Below are positions 33,301-45,855 of a DNA stretch of 64,000 bases, piece by piece. How positions within the stretch are numbered: position 1 is the first letter of the stretch; each line of letters starts with the position of its first letter. Below the pieces are notes generated by a model, which worked only from the letters and a program-made list of their open reading frames with translations, ran no database searches and had not been told where the DNA came from. Position numbers and translations under genes: made by a program. Source of the DNA: Jackrogersella multiformis (taxonomy: Eukaryota > Ascomycota > Sordariomycetes > Xylariales > Hypoxylaceae); assembly GCA_902806575.1 (NCBI GenBank), contig CADCXD010000019.1, positions 496,001 through 560,000 on the forward strand. The letters are read 5' to 3'.

Positions 33301-36300
33301 GAAATTCATCTCCGACTAGATTTGGGAGGGGCCCCAGGTAGCCCAGCCAGAAGGAGAGAAGGAGACTACTCCGGCGAGAATAGACAAAAGAAGCAAAGAG
33401 ACTTTCACCGAGATCTACTTAGCGAAGCATTTTTGGACTTACTTGGGGGTTCCCTGTAATATACTTGTTATATTAGGGCTCGTCAGAGCTATTTCGCTTA
33501 CATCTTCAAGCCATCGAAGTGTAGTTGTAACCAAAGGTGTGAGGTTAGCATTCCGCTGAACCAACCCTTTGACATTCGCTATCTCTTCCCTCGGCTGCCC
33601 TAGGCCCCATATTTCTCATTTAAATAGGAGTCCCCTCAAGATTAAAGACTGTAACACGGGATAGTGTAGGTAGGTAGATATGGATACCGAAGAGTAGGTA
33701 TGACTTGTGTGCTCAAATTCAATAAAATTTCACGCTCGTCACTCGAGATCAAGCAGCACCACACTTAGCCCCAGATCCAGTGACCCCTTGTTCAGGACTC
33801 CAAGCAACGGATACCCGCATGAATCGGAAACATGCCGCAGTTGAATTTTCTTCGCGGTTATTAGTCTATGCCCATTCATTCTTGCCTTTACGCGCGAGCC
33901 TTGAAATACATCACCGGTGGCTGGACCGGCTAATGTGACTCTGCACCCGAACATAGCGCCCGAGCATAGTCAACAATCTGAAATAAGTACTGTTCTTCCT
34001 GAAATGGAGCAAGGAAAGCGTCATATGCCGACAACAGTACTTAACCCGCGCCTAAAGTGATGATGGTGAGCACAAAAACCACGTGCGGCTCGTCCACGGA
34101 ATAATGAGACAGTGGCTTATTGCGTATCATAGCAAGCCACCACAGAACATGACGACGGACGGTCTTCCGAGCCAGATCCATCGGGATGGTAACTCTCTGT
34201 AGTCATCGGGAGCAAGGTGACCCTTTCCCCATCGACCCTGGTCTCCCAATTCCACAAAGCATACGACGAACGGCGGGAGTACCTAGGTATTACTGCTGCA
34301 GACATCGGTCGTGTTTGTAAATTACTGGAGGCCAACTGACCAGCTTGCTGGGATGTCCCATATCATCAGACCCACGGGGCGACGGGAAGACGCATGCCCT
34401 TACAATTACCATTTTGCTACAGGCTGTTGAGTCCCAGGAGTCCGGTAACAGTTCCACGGTAAAGCAACATCAGGTCACGTATCCTTTCCCGAATTCTTTG
34501 AACCCCTGTCAGATTGGCACCGAAAACTGAGAAGATCTGATCCGTCTCTCTCTCTCTCCGGCAGCTCGGAGTCCTTAGGAAGGATAACCACCTAGATAGG
34601 TAGTGAGTCTTGCAGATTTCTATATAGGGACAATTTGATCATGCCATGCAATTTTTAGAAAGCGAAGCTTAAAGCTGAATCGGAATGATTTTCCATTGTA
34701 ACTGGTTCTTCAGTCGGCTGGGCGCATTATCCCACGGCGACATACTGTGCTGGTATGAGATTTTGTCGCTAATGGAAGCATCTCAATCTACTTCATGTCG
34801 GATTCGAAGTCTTAGTCCGAAGCGAGGAAAGCAGTCATTTTCGTATTGACCTGATGGCATAAAGCGCTTCAAATAGACCAGATCCTATCCAATGAACCGC
34901 TAATATGCTTAATATATATCACAATTGTTATTCCTTATGGTTTACGGATGATGTAACTACTGGGAGTGATTGCCCATAACTCATTATACACTGCGGTTTC
35001 ACGATCTTACTTAAGATGGGCGTCCCAAGAAACCAAAGGCTAGGCGACACAAGCCCACCATCATATACAAAGTCTAAGCTCATCTGTTTGTCACACTGCA
35101 GGGCACGCACGTCTGTTTTACGGGCGTAAACTTGGTGAGGTCGGAGTACACGCATTGCTGCAGGATCGAGGGACACACGGAGATGATGTACCTGGGAACG
35201 GATAGCTGCTTGTCCTGCGAGCGCCCTAATTTTTTCAGGCCATCTTGGTTGACATAAACATATAATTGGACCATCCCAATGTACCTAGGTAAGTGGCTAC
35301 CTACTAGGTAGGCAAGAAACTCGGGTCCTTTGCTGCTTCGTTACGAGGTGACGTTGGCGTTGACGGGAAAGGGGTAAATTTATGAGAATCCGATAACCTT
35401 GGAATTGCTGTGTTGCAGACCCAGAGCTTCCCCGTGGATCCATGCAGTCGATATTAACTTGAAGCTGCATTAATCTCGCCAACGTGACCAATCTGTGTAC
35501 GACGTTTGATATTGAGTCCTATGAAAGCTGCACAAGGCCTGGGTAGAAGGCACGCTTATAGAGAAAATGGACCAATCGTCGAAGCCGTTTCTCCTGGCGG
35601 TGTGACAGTCCAGTCTATACTATGACGTTGTTTTCTTGTTACAGCAGACTACCTAGGTTGTTATCCTAATACAGGTACCTACCTATGTTCCCCCTATATG
35701 AAAATCAGTAGTTAGAGGTAGTATAGTATAATAGAGATTAAGGTACTCGAATGTGGACTAAAGTGAAAGGTACCAACCTACTTACCTAAGGTAGGCTATC
35801 ACGTCAAGGTTAAGTGCAAGCAAGAGTAGTGTTAACAATAGCACGCGAGGACATATTTGGACATACAACAAGCAGAGAATTACCATATGGAGAGCATGGG
35901 GAGATTAGACCAGGTTGTTAGAGTAGGAGGAACGTTTATAGATCGACTACTATATTCATATGAATATACCTGGTGGCTTGGGACACCACGTTTCTGTAAG
36001 GATGTCGATAACGTGTGGAGGGGATGATCTATCAAGTCTCAGCGGAGTTCGATGCTGCAAGGGCTCGAAACATCTATATTAAACGTTAGGATGTCTGGTC
36101 TCAACCTTGCCATCCCACCCTCTTCGTCGACGTGCAAGACAAAGCCGTTGTAACTGGGAAGAATCCGATGTGATGGAGGCGTTCCCCAGACGCCCGCCTT
36201 CTTTCTCGCTGTGATAATAAGGAAAATCATACGAGCCTTGTTATGAATGACATGATAAAGAAGAAGAGCAGATCCCGTAGGCCCGAAAGCACGAGGTATA

Positions 36301-36400
36301 TCCCATACTACCAGGTTCTAAGGTGCCAACCTAGCACTTGGCTAAGAGTGGCCTCGGGGAATGTGACGCTGTGAATCCCGGAATCTTGAACCGCCCAAGC
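30400..36400. other. Gene-poor region, first part
   Basis: Six kilobases with only short frames of no family resemblance. Palindromic tetramer blocks recur (for example 30528-30543, 31185-31205, 31675-31710, 32667-32680, 32832-32850, 35280-35312, 35650-35685, 35773-35800). A TC microsatellite is at 34544-34558. I see no transposase or reverse transcriptase domain, tRNA or rRNA. Minus-strand frames at 33739-33954 and 34928-35274 have normal-looking codons but no motif. Confidence 0.5.
31675..31710. repeat. Palindromic CCTA/TAGG block
   Basis: Consists of CCTACC and CCTAGGTACCTAGGTAGGTA units, fully self-complementary in its centre. It lies in the gene-poor region, far from any coding start. 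Confidence 0.8.
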
Positions 36401-37509
36401 TTACCCTGGCTTGGGCAACGATGCCGGGATGAGCTCATATACCTACCTAGGTAGGTACCTAAGTAATAAGAGATGTCTGCTCGGTCGTCAACCTCCCCCC
36501 CCCTTCTTCGATGTTACAGGGCGAGTGACAGCGGGAGTCCCGTCCTCTATTCCTGGCTGCTGCTGTGGATGTCGTACGGCATATGTAGCGTCGTGTCACA
36601 TCATCTTCTTCCAGGCGCCAGGATCGGGGGCACCCAAAGAAAGGGAGTGCGCGAGATCTAGAGGGAACAATCTCTTGCTGCATAATCTCTGCGCACCTAA
36701 GCGTGTTCCTCGTTTCTCGTTACTGTTCTTGGCCAAGCCTCTGTTGGCAATAGATGAAATTGATGCTCTTGGTGTCGCCTACTTACAGTGCTTACACACG
36801 ACTTACACGCATATTCCCTCCAGCACCACCGGGGTGCCGATTCTCTTGACCCCCATTCATCGTCGCCTTGTGCGGGCCTTCGCAGTGCCCCCGTACAACG
36901 ATACCTTATGGCCTGACTTCATCGGCCTCGAGAGACCCCTGCCTGAGAAGAGATGAGATGGTGCCTGGTTGAACATCACTGCATGTGATAGATCTTGCCG
37001 CAATGCCGCACCGACCAATTCTACCATACTACTAAGAGGAAAAGGTGGAGTGTAGGTGCCGAGATGAGGGATAGATGGGATCGATCTTCAAGGTAATCCC
37101 CCCTGGTCGGCGGCCAAATAAGCTCTGAAACCCTGCCGGTAATATGGCTTGGACCATTCTCGGCCTGAGCCGAATGGTATGGTTCCTCCAGTTTTATGTG
37201 GCTGCGTCCATGCATTGAGAGGAGAACATGTGAGCTGGTATTCCAGTGAAGCCCGCAATACTACATACCTAGGTAGGTATTTCGATTGCATATGCACGAG
37301 AGTCTGAGATCCTTGTACAATTATCACGTAACCCTGTCTCTAATAAGCCATTTCCCACACCCCCCTTCCCCGACCCCACTATAGGCAGGTCATCGATTTC
37401 CAATTTTCCTTGTCAATGCCGGAAGAGGCTTACGTCAAGAAGAGCGGCTGATTGCCATCATGGGGTCTTTTTAGTTTATGATTACTCACCTTCGGTGATG
37501 ATAAACATG

Positions 37510-37553
37510 CACATAGAGATGTACATAGAGAAACATAGAGAAACATAGAAAAC
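37510..37553. repeat. ACATAGAGAA tandem repeat
   Basis: Four imperfect units of ACATAGAGAA/ACATAGAGAT lie in tandem. No coding context. Confidence 0.7.
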
Positions 37554-38688
37554 GGGATGTTCTTGGCGGAGAGTAGATCGCCCATAATAGTCTCCGCAGC
37601 TATTGTTCAATGGCGTTAGCCCTTACATGACTCTATATCGCCGACATTGCCTTACCTGCAGAGTCCAAATACTCCAATGTCTAATTGCAATAGGACGTTG
37701 TCGGTGTCGTTGCCGTTGTTATCGTCGCCGAAACCGACGGAATTTCAATATCAAACTATAGCTGCACCCTACGCCCACATACTTAGGTACCTACCCAAAC
37801 GAACCCGATATTGCTTATTCCAGTTACCAACTCAGTGGTTCGGCGACTACAGCGTTTGGAAACCCAAGGGGTCAGTGATTATCTAGATCAAGCACCTAGT
37901 TACACAGGCGGTACCTCTTCAGTAATACCTATCTTGGTCCCAGGAGACGGGGACGTGTTACCTACATGAGCTTCTATCGCGAATCTGCGACAAACCTTAG
38001 GGTATGACAGGGCGAAGTAGCTGTTCCCGGCATCCAGGAACCTCGATTTTAAGTCCAATGGTATACGGCTCGCTGGGTAGTAAGGTAGAGACACTGGGGG
38101 ACGTTCATAGCCGTCGAGCATGTGCGAGACATGGAACCAACCGGACTTTGGCCCAAACTATTGGGACCCGAATTTGCAGAACCCGTGTACGACTTCGAGT
38201 TGCCGTGGGCTTGAATCTAACAAACCGATATTAGTAGGAGGTATATTAGAATATTAGCATTTTTCTCGGGGGCACTTGCATCCATTCGTGACTCCGACGA
38301 ACTGAGAGACACGCCGGTATGCTTCATGAAATTCTAAGGGGTAGTCGACCTGAATTATCGGCTCTGCTGCGGCCTTTAGCGACGATACGAAGCAATTGTT
38401 AACCCAATGCGAGGACTGAACCGTCTCCTCGCGGGCCAATGTACAACGTTGGAAATGTACTTGCACAGTTCCGCGTAGGTACCAAGCCTGCACCGTAGAC
38501 CAAACCGGTAGATTAGTTTTTGCGAAGAAGTTCTCTCTGAGGTCTCCCACGCTAACCATGTACGGCCGTATCGAAGATCTCTAGAGGAGGTGTGACGATC
38601 AAGTCTTGACGTGCCTAGGATTGATGAATCTTGGAACTGGTGCAAGGGTAGGTATCACTAACTTTTGTGAATGTACTAGATTGTATAT

Positions 38689-38711
38689 GTAGGTAGGTAG
38701 GTAGGTAGGTA
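38689..38711. repeat. TAGG tandem tract
   Basis: Six direct TAGG units form a one-sided version of the palindromic blocks, the reverse orientation of the CCTA run at 2128-2167. Confidence 0.8.
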
Positions 38712-40526
38712 ATCTACTAACGACTATCGTCTTGAAAGACTCCCTAGGGTGGCTGCTGACGCATGGAAATACACAGGAGAGATGTCTTAGTTATTGGCTA
38801 TTTCTTTCTAACTTGGGTACAAAATTTTAGTCCTAGAGCCGCATGAACAGATTAGTCTAGAGATATGTCTAGAGATATTAATAAGTGTCATAAAATATCA
38901 CGGACGGCCTACTGTGGTGGTGGGGGTTAAGCTTCACGATACTGCCGTACATGGCATCCTGTAACTTACAAATTGCAGTAACACATGAATGTAGTCATAC
39001 GTGGAGCATTCATATACAGGTAAAAGCTTGATACGACCTAGCTGCCTTTCATAGGTAGTCGTGAGGTAGATTCGGTCTGCATAAGTACTTACCGTATGAC
39101 TGCATTCTACACCACTGTAGATTCGCCGCACCGTCATTAAGATCCCTGCGACAAGGTCTTCCCCAACCGCCAAGGGCGATCATCATACGAGGGTACATAC
39201 ATACTCATAGGAAACATTTGTATTATGTAGCTAGTGGGCTCTACATATGAATCGTACCTCGACCTACGTGCACTAGAGGCACCAGGGACGGTGTTATGTT
39301 TATTCACCCTTCTTACAGCTGTGCTAGCCGAACATCCGAACATTTTGGACGGGACGAATGTGTATGCATGCTCTAGTAAGATTTGAATCAGGATGGAAGC
39401 TGTATTTTACACGATGGGTATTCTCTGGAGCTCCTCTGTCGAAGAAAACGAGCACGGGAGAAGTTTAATCTAGTTACGATCTCTTCTCTGGACCTTCTCG
39501 AATGGGATATCAGCCTTGATGAACGAGTTATAGTTAAGACCGACGCCTCCTACGCTGTGATACCTTAGCAATCTAGTATCCAACGAATGATGCTGCATGG
39601 GCCGGACTTGACGAAACTGTAGGTCGATTCTCAATATATGACTTTCATTTATAGTCGATGTCCCCGAGTACGACGTGTTGCTATTGATTCCGGACAACAT
39701 GGATATCATCAGCTCTGTATCATCTGTTTCTCTGGTATAGCTTTCATGCCGCATCGGCCATCGATCAGAGGTTTATTGGCTATTCACCTAAAGATGGCCC
39801 ATGTATATATATTGTGACTTCGTTCTTGCTCAAGTTCCATGCGGTAGATTTTAAGATTTATTTTCCCCTGCCTTGACGACTTGGTGAAGTTCGAGTGCAA
39901 ACTCCGGATGACACACCGAAACTAACCCTCCGATACATGCTAGTAGTAGCGATTGGAAAATAGTATCACTACTAGGTGATCAGTCCAAAAGGCTCTAGCA
40001 GAAGCCCTCTTTTCTGATGACATGTTAGTTCAAAAAATTTCCATTGTCGTGTGCCAGCCCCTCTCTGTAACGTCCTGTTCACTGCGCCCTGGCATATTGC
40101 TTTTCTTCTTCTTCTCTCCCCTTTTCCTGAATGGCTCCCGCGGACTGGAGAACTATCGACAGCATTCCTCACCATAAAAGAAAGGACCGATTATGCTGAA
40201 GAGCCCCACGAAGGGTCGGCTTCTGCGATCATTTACCCATACATACGCTTTTTTCGAAAATGCTTGGCTCTGAGACCGAAGGGCTAAATGAGAAAAAAAA
40301 AAAAAAATCAAGATGCTGCCAAGATGGAGAGGGAGATCCTTAAAGTACCCATGTACACGGTCTCCCCTGATGATTCACCCCCCAGTCCAGCGCCAAAAGT
40401 AAGGGTTGGGGTTCCACTAGGGCGCGGCTGATGCCGTCGTCTATTCTCTCCCTTCTATTTTGGAACCTGCCACTACTTAGGCACGAAATGAGCAAATCTC
40501 GCCGAGTGGCACACACGTCAGTCTAT

Positions 40527-40590
40527 ACGTACCTACCTAGGTACCTTAGATTTACCTACCTAAGTACCGTACATACCTACCTATTCTAGG
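40527..40590. repeat. Compound CCTA/TAGG block
   Basis: Two palindromes (around 40531-40545 and 40552-40568) are followed by a degenerate third. Located 2.7 kb upstream of the medA ATG. Confidence 0.7.
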
Positions 40591-43280
40591 ATAGCTACGG
40601 AGTATCAGTTCACGAGGATATGGAGCAGCAACCCTCTGCGAACTCCCCAGGTCATCCCACCCATCCTAACCTGGCTTAGGGTTCTTTCAGATGGCTGCCC
40701 ACATCTCCATTGGCCTGCGGAGATCGTCCAATAGCTGCATAAGCTAGTTGGAATAAAGTGACTGGCCAATTATATTCCTGGTTACTTACCCTTTTCTGGT
40801 AATCCCACCACCCTACCCTGTTTGTCGATCTACACACGACTAACACACGCGTACCCATCTTCGAGCTCTAGATAGACCAGAGGCGTCTATTGCTAGATCG
40901 ATTTTAACAAGAGATAAAAAGCATTTTGCAATGGAACTTATGCTACTCCTCATGAAATTATCCAATTATCATGTCGATATGCTGAATCCTACGTATCCTT
41001 ATTCTACTTCTACTGCCTGTACAGCTGCTTGCAAGTGCAATGCTAAATTTATTTATTTTTATCTAATCGTGTTGCTTTTGATGCTGACTGCCACTCCCAG
41101 CTTGAGAGAGAGCTACGGGAATTATATGCAGGCCGACATATCTAATCTATAGCAACACACCTCCGGCGTCTACATGTACCTTATGCGCCAGACTTTTGTA
41201 CTTGCGATATTGACCGTCTCTCCTTCAGTTTAGCAGTTAACAACCGAGAGTGTCGAAAGTCCTAGTTTATACAACGTGGTGCAGTTTACACTAGGGAATT
41301 ACGCCATATTTTCCATCTACACCCCCCTTTCTAATTTGTGTACATAGTATGTCTTCTCTCATCCTTGTCTTGTCATTCCCATCAGCTCATTGCTACTTTC
41401 GTCCCTGTCTCCTCCATTTGCTCTATGCTTTTTGTATTATTTTATTCCCCCCCCTCCCATACCCGGCCCGGCCTGCTTAGGAGCCTCCATAGGAGTCCTC
41501 CTTTAATAGTATACCTCCGTCTACTTAGAGGCTATCCCTTTCGACTAATGTGGGGGATTCTTATCCATCTTCTCTACCTAGCTCTGACTCTGGGGCATAA
41601 CCCCAAAGTGTCTTCTCACCCCCCCGACCACAGACCCTTGCATGATTTGCAGATTTTAAGACATTGGAAATCTCGCATTTCAACGGCCAGCATCCTTGTT
41701 AGTCTTGCCTCCTCCACCCTCTATACTATCATCAGGGTTGTCATTATCATTACCCACTGCATACACAAGCAACTGCCCGAATCAACATCACCTGAACGTA
41801 AATTCTAGTTAAGGGAATTCTATAGATCCTAGGGGGCATGAGGTAAAGAGCCACTAGAAGTCTGGGGCCGCCTATCCGACCCATTTTGAGGAGACGAATT
41901 ACCCGAACCAAGAAAAGAAAGAGAAAAAAAATATTTATCAATAAAAGTAAAGCAGGGGAGGCTTGAGATGAGCAACGAAAAAAGGTACATCGATAGTATA
42001 TATGCCTGTGTAATGCAATAGTCTTGACCGGCCACAACATAGGAATCTTGACTACAGCCCCAATACTTCACAACGGCGATCCGAGCAATGTGTCTCGCAC
42101 CTTATTCTTTTCGTCTCTTTATCAGTTCTTGTTCCCTTCGAAGAACTTCTCCCCATCTTGTCCCAGTTTGAGGAACAACGTCTCACACACACATAATTGA
42201 GAGACTTTTCTCTGAATCCCGTTCGTTTGCTGACAGGTTCTCCGACAACTTGCAGTTCTTTAGACCGTTTACCAGTTCGTTGTTGGCAACTCGTGTCTTT
42301 TGGTTTAAGTTACGACACGAACCACGCGGGACACGCGAACCTCCCGGATACCTGCCTACTTCTGATTGCAGCCCTTCCAACTCACCTTCATGCGAACACG
42401 TTCGGGCAGGCTGCATACGAACAAACTGGTCTCCACACTCAAATCGATTTGAGTGTAGATCGTACGTTATAGCCCTTTGTCGTTTAATCGCAGCAAGTCA
42501 ACTATCACTATTTTTTTCTTAACTACGTAGCGCTTCGGTATGATCTCCGAGGCTTGTATTGTTAAGAGGTCTTCTAGCTGAAAAACTTGCTGCGCTTCTC
42601 TTAACCGACAGCCCAGAAGATAGCATGAATAACTAATGATTAAGTAGACGAACAAGATATTCAAGGAGCTGAGTATCCTCTTTTTGGGGCGGGGAAAGGT
42701 TTTGGATACTTCCACTTTCCGAGACTCGACTCAGAATCAGTTTGCCAACAGCTGGTTTCAACCAATGAGCGCCACTGGACTCCTGTCTACTTCTGCGAAC
42801 TAAGTTATCAAAGACTCTCAGACCTGATCGGAAGGAAGAAAGAAGGGGTTTTCATATTAATCCCTCCCCCACGAATAAGTCGCTGGAGCATCCTGCGGTT
42901 CTAGTCCGTTGGATTCAAAGTGATCAGCTCTCAGAGTGGTCTGTTTCTGCCTTTTCAGCAACTACCGCTCTTCCTTCTTCCCGCAGAATATTATTGGATG
43001 CTTGTTTCACTGGTATTGCCAACGGAAGAGCAGCTATCAGATCTCCTATAGACTCGGCAGCACATAAGACAGGCGGAGTGCGAAAAATCACCCCAAACCC
43101 CTAATCAACAATTAAGGACATTTCCCATAAGGAATATAAGGGGTGGAAGCTGTAGAGAGTCTTAACACATAGGGACCCTCAACTTCTGCAACACTGCTCC
43201 CGAAACAGGTGTTTGTTCGGTCCATTTTGGAACAAATCCCTTTCTACTATTTCCCAGACTTGCTCGAAACAGACAGCTTG

Positions 43281-45855
43281 ATGTCTGCTGTTAAGTTTGA
43301 GTACCCGACCTACAAGTTGTTCGAGGTGAGTCAAATCCGATAAAAGCCCCTGCTAAGTAACTGGGAAACCAGGTTTGGGGAAGTATATTGACGAAGAATC
43401 GTAGCCTCAATATCATCCTCAGAGGCCAATCATCGTCGACGCCGACGCACTCGAGTCTCCTGAGACGGTGATACTTCGGTACGAGGAAGAAGCAGCTGCT
43501 AGAGCGAACGGAGGAGACCTTCGTGGGGATTCCCCGCCTGGTCTCCTGTCTATGCCCGCATATTCAAAACCTCAACCGCCCCAAATGCATGGTGAGTCCC
43601 CGGTGTGGTTGGTTGTTGGTCGGAATTAGGACGTCGAGAAGATATACGCTGTAATACGAGTATCTGTAACGATGACATTAGTTACGAAACGTTAGGAATA
43701 GACGGGCTAACTTGATCCTCATTCCCAGCGTTTGATTCACCAAGATCGTATCAAGATCCTCAGTATCAATACTCCGCCCAGCAATTTGCGGCCCAACAGA
43801 CTGAAAATGCTGCCGCGCAGCTTAACCAGATGGCCTTCGCGGCTAACGGCTCCGCAGGCCAGTATATGGCACCGATCGTGGCCACGCTGATTTCGTATCA
43901 ACCGACGGCCGGTATGTTTGGAACCAAGATTTTGATTAAGATATCAGCCCCGTACGATCTGATAGCCATCACGAGCCATTTCTACTTGGCCTTCGGCTCG
44001 CACAAGAGCCCGGCACACGCAATTAGAGACACGAGCGATGCGAGTGGGTTTGGTTATGCTGTCAGCGGAGACGCACCACAGCTCGAAGACACGAGGAGCC
44101 CGAGCACCAACGTGCCTTTATCACTCCTGATCGAGAGTGCGACGGGACAGACATTAGCGACGATCGACGTCGGCACGTTCACCTATCATGACACTGCAGC
44201 CGGGACGGCTGAGGGGCCGCCTGAGACCGTCACGCGGGTCAAGGGGGGTTCCAGATCACCTGAGCAGAGGGACAGCCCTACGAAACAACAAGAACAGGAC
44301 CAGCTGGCAACCGATACAGCTACAAATACTTACGGTTACGCTCCCGCTGCACAACAAGCCGTTGCATCGAACTACGACGCTGGTTACACAAATAACGACA
44401 GTATGATAGGGACTTACCATCGCTCGTCTTACGCGGTCGACTATCCCCGTCCGCCGCCGCCGCCGCCCCTTAAGACTCCTTCGTGGAGCCCGTATGGCCA
44501 CTCCCTCTCAGCTCGAAGCCCTGCTATTAATCACACAACTATCACTCGACCCAGCAGCATAACAACATTACCAGTACCGACCTCCAGCGCGCCACAGTTG
44601 ATCCGAACAAGCACCTTGCAGGCATCCGGTTCATCCGGTGGTGCACAACTAAATCCCTATGCTCTGTATTCGACTAAGGCAGTATTAAAGATAAATGGAG
44701 ATCTCGAGTCCATGGCCTCGGGGTGGACGCAGGAGGAGTGGGAGAATCGAAGGCGGATAGTCATGTTCAGCAAGAAGCAGCAAGGGTCGACACTGTCGAC
44801 GTCGTTCAAGCCTGTAGCAGCCAACGAAAGGCCTCCGAACAGTATCTGCATCAGCTGCATCTACTGGGCCGAGAAGGATGAATGTTTCGTTACGAGCGTC
44901 GACACTATCTCCCTGTTGGAGCAACTCGTTGCTGCGCCGGGCAGGTTCACGGTGGAAGAGAAGAACCGGATCCGGCGGAACCTTGAGGGATTCCGCCCCT
45001 TGACTGTCAGCAAGGCCAAGGCCGATAGCGAAGAGTTCTTTAAGGTCATAATGGGGTTTCCGGCCCCGAAGCCGCGCAACATCGAGAAGGATGTTAAGGT
45101 GTTCCCCTGGAAGATTCTAGCCTCCGCACTCAAAAAGATCATCTCCAAATATGTGAGTTTTCTTTTACTTGCCGCACATTATTTTCTTAACACCTCCTTG
45201 CAATTTCTGCCAGATTCATTGTTTCCTCTAGCCATTCTCGAGTAGAATACTTCGCATACCTAGAATTTATATGGGACTAGAGCCTAGCATGTTCCTTTTC
45301 CATCCCCATACCTCCCCCGAGTTCTTTTTCCTCCCCGAACAACGAGTTAGCTACAGAATTACTAATTCTAGAATATAGTCCGCATCACCGTCATCGACAT
45401 TACCTCCTGGACCAGGACCGACCTTGCTCACTCCCGTCAGCAGCACGAGCCCGGGTCTCTACGGACCACCGCACACACCGACAGTATCTGATAGCGGCTA
45501 TTCTCATCACGACTCCCACTCGATGCCGTCGCCACGATCTCTCACTGGAGCCCCGCCGGCGTGGGCTACCTATCCCGGCCGTACGATATCTCCTGCGATG
45601 AAGACTCACTCCCCTCAGGACATCCACATCCGCAGCAGCCTACCCCCTTCCTACAGGCACGCAGATACGAGGCCGCAGCAACACCTACCAGCGCCGCCAA
45701 GCTACGGAATGGCACAGCGCTGGGACCCGGTGGTTTCGAGCGGGTACGGTGACGCCCCTACGACCGCTCCCGCCTATACGACGAGTCACCAGCATCATCA
45801 TCAAAGTCATGTGTACGGCACTGGCCCATACGGCGATGTCAGTCACCGGGAGTAG
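43281..45855 (+). CDS. medA: Developmental regulator Medusa (MedA / Ren1 / Acr1 family)
   Basis: Four exons, 43281-43325, 43423-43591, 43729-45152 and 45379-45855; exact multiple of three, 704 residues. Exon 1 encodes only MSAVKFEYPTYKLFE, typical for this family. The conserved N-terminal domain lies at about 118-226 (PIVATLISYQPTAGMFGTKI, VGTFTYHD). The strongly conserved C-terminal block lies at about 404-546 (WTQEEWENRRRIVMFSKKQ, PPNSICISCIYWAEKDECFV, EEKNRIRRNLEGFRPLTVSK, GFPAPKPRNIEKDVKVFPWK). Between and after these are low-complexity Pro/Ser/Tyr stretches including a polyproline run and a His-rich tail. Homologues control conidiophore morphogenesis and virulence-related adhesion in Aspergillus, Fusarium (Ren1) and Magnaporthe (Acr1), presumably in the nucleus. 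Exon 3 reads on past its donor (ATGTGAGT context) for 31 codons, so the intron at 45153-45378 must be removed to reach the Ser/Pro tail. The gene has an unusually long empty upstream region. Confidence 0.92.

Larger units (their letters stand above)
36401..43280. other. Gene-poor region, second part, upstream of medA
   Basis: About 6.9 kb upstream of the medA ATG. It includes an open frame of 181 codons (36411-36956) that begins inside a palindromic block and resembles nothing known; a TAGG tandem at 38689-38711; an ACATAGAGAA repeat at 37510-37553; a 14-A run near 40290; and pyrimidine-rich DNA at about 41330-41560 and 42100-42540. A good pyrimidine-rich AG acceptor at 42985 and a 17-codon ATG frame at 42998-43051 suggest that the last part is a spliced medA leader. 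No independent gene is supported. Confidence 0.5.

Noticed and set aside
33739..33954. 71-codon minus-strand frame with normal codon appearance
   Set aside because: No resemblance to a known family and no flanking exons with matching phases.
34928..35274. Overlapping 82- and 64-codon minus-strand frames
   Set aside because: Considered as a small secreted-protein gene, but no signal peptide is present and the frames cannot be joined convincingly.
36411..36956. 181-codon open frame on the plus strand
   Set aside because: The start lies just before a palindromic block that is translated as part of the frame. No domain is recognised. The 3' part looks slightly protein-like but not enough to call.
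38254..38559. 101-codon minus-strand frame with several cysteines
   Set aside because: No signal peptide, no homologue recognised, and isolated in gene-poor DNA.
39383..39568. Frame ending in VKTDASYAVIP, reminiscent of the start of a retrotransposon RNase H
   Set aside because: Only a handful of residues agree. No neighbouring reverse transcriptase or integrase motifs and no LTRs were seen.
41338..41808. 156-codon Leu/Ser-rich frame
   Set aside because: Product of a pyrimidine-rich promoter or leader strand upstream of medA; no motif.
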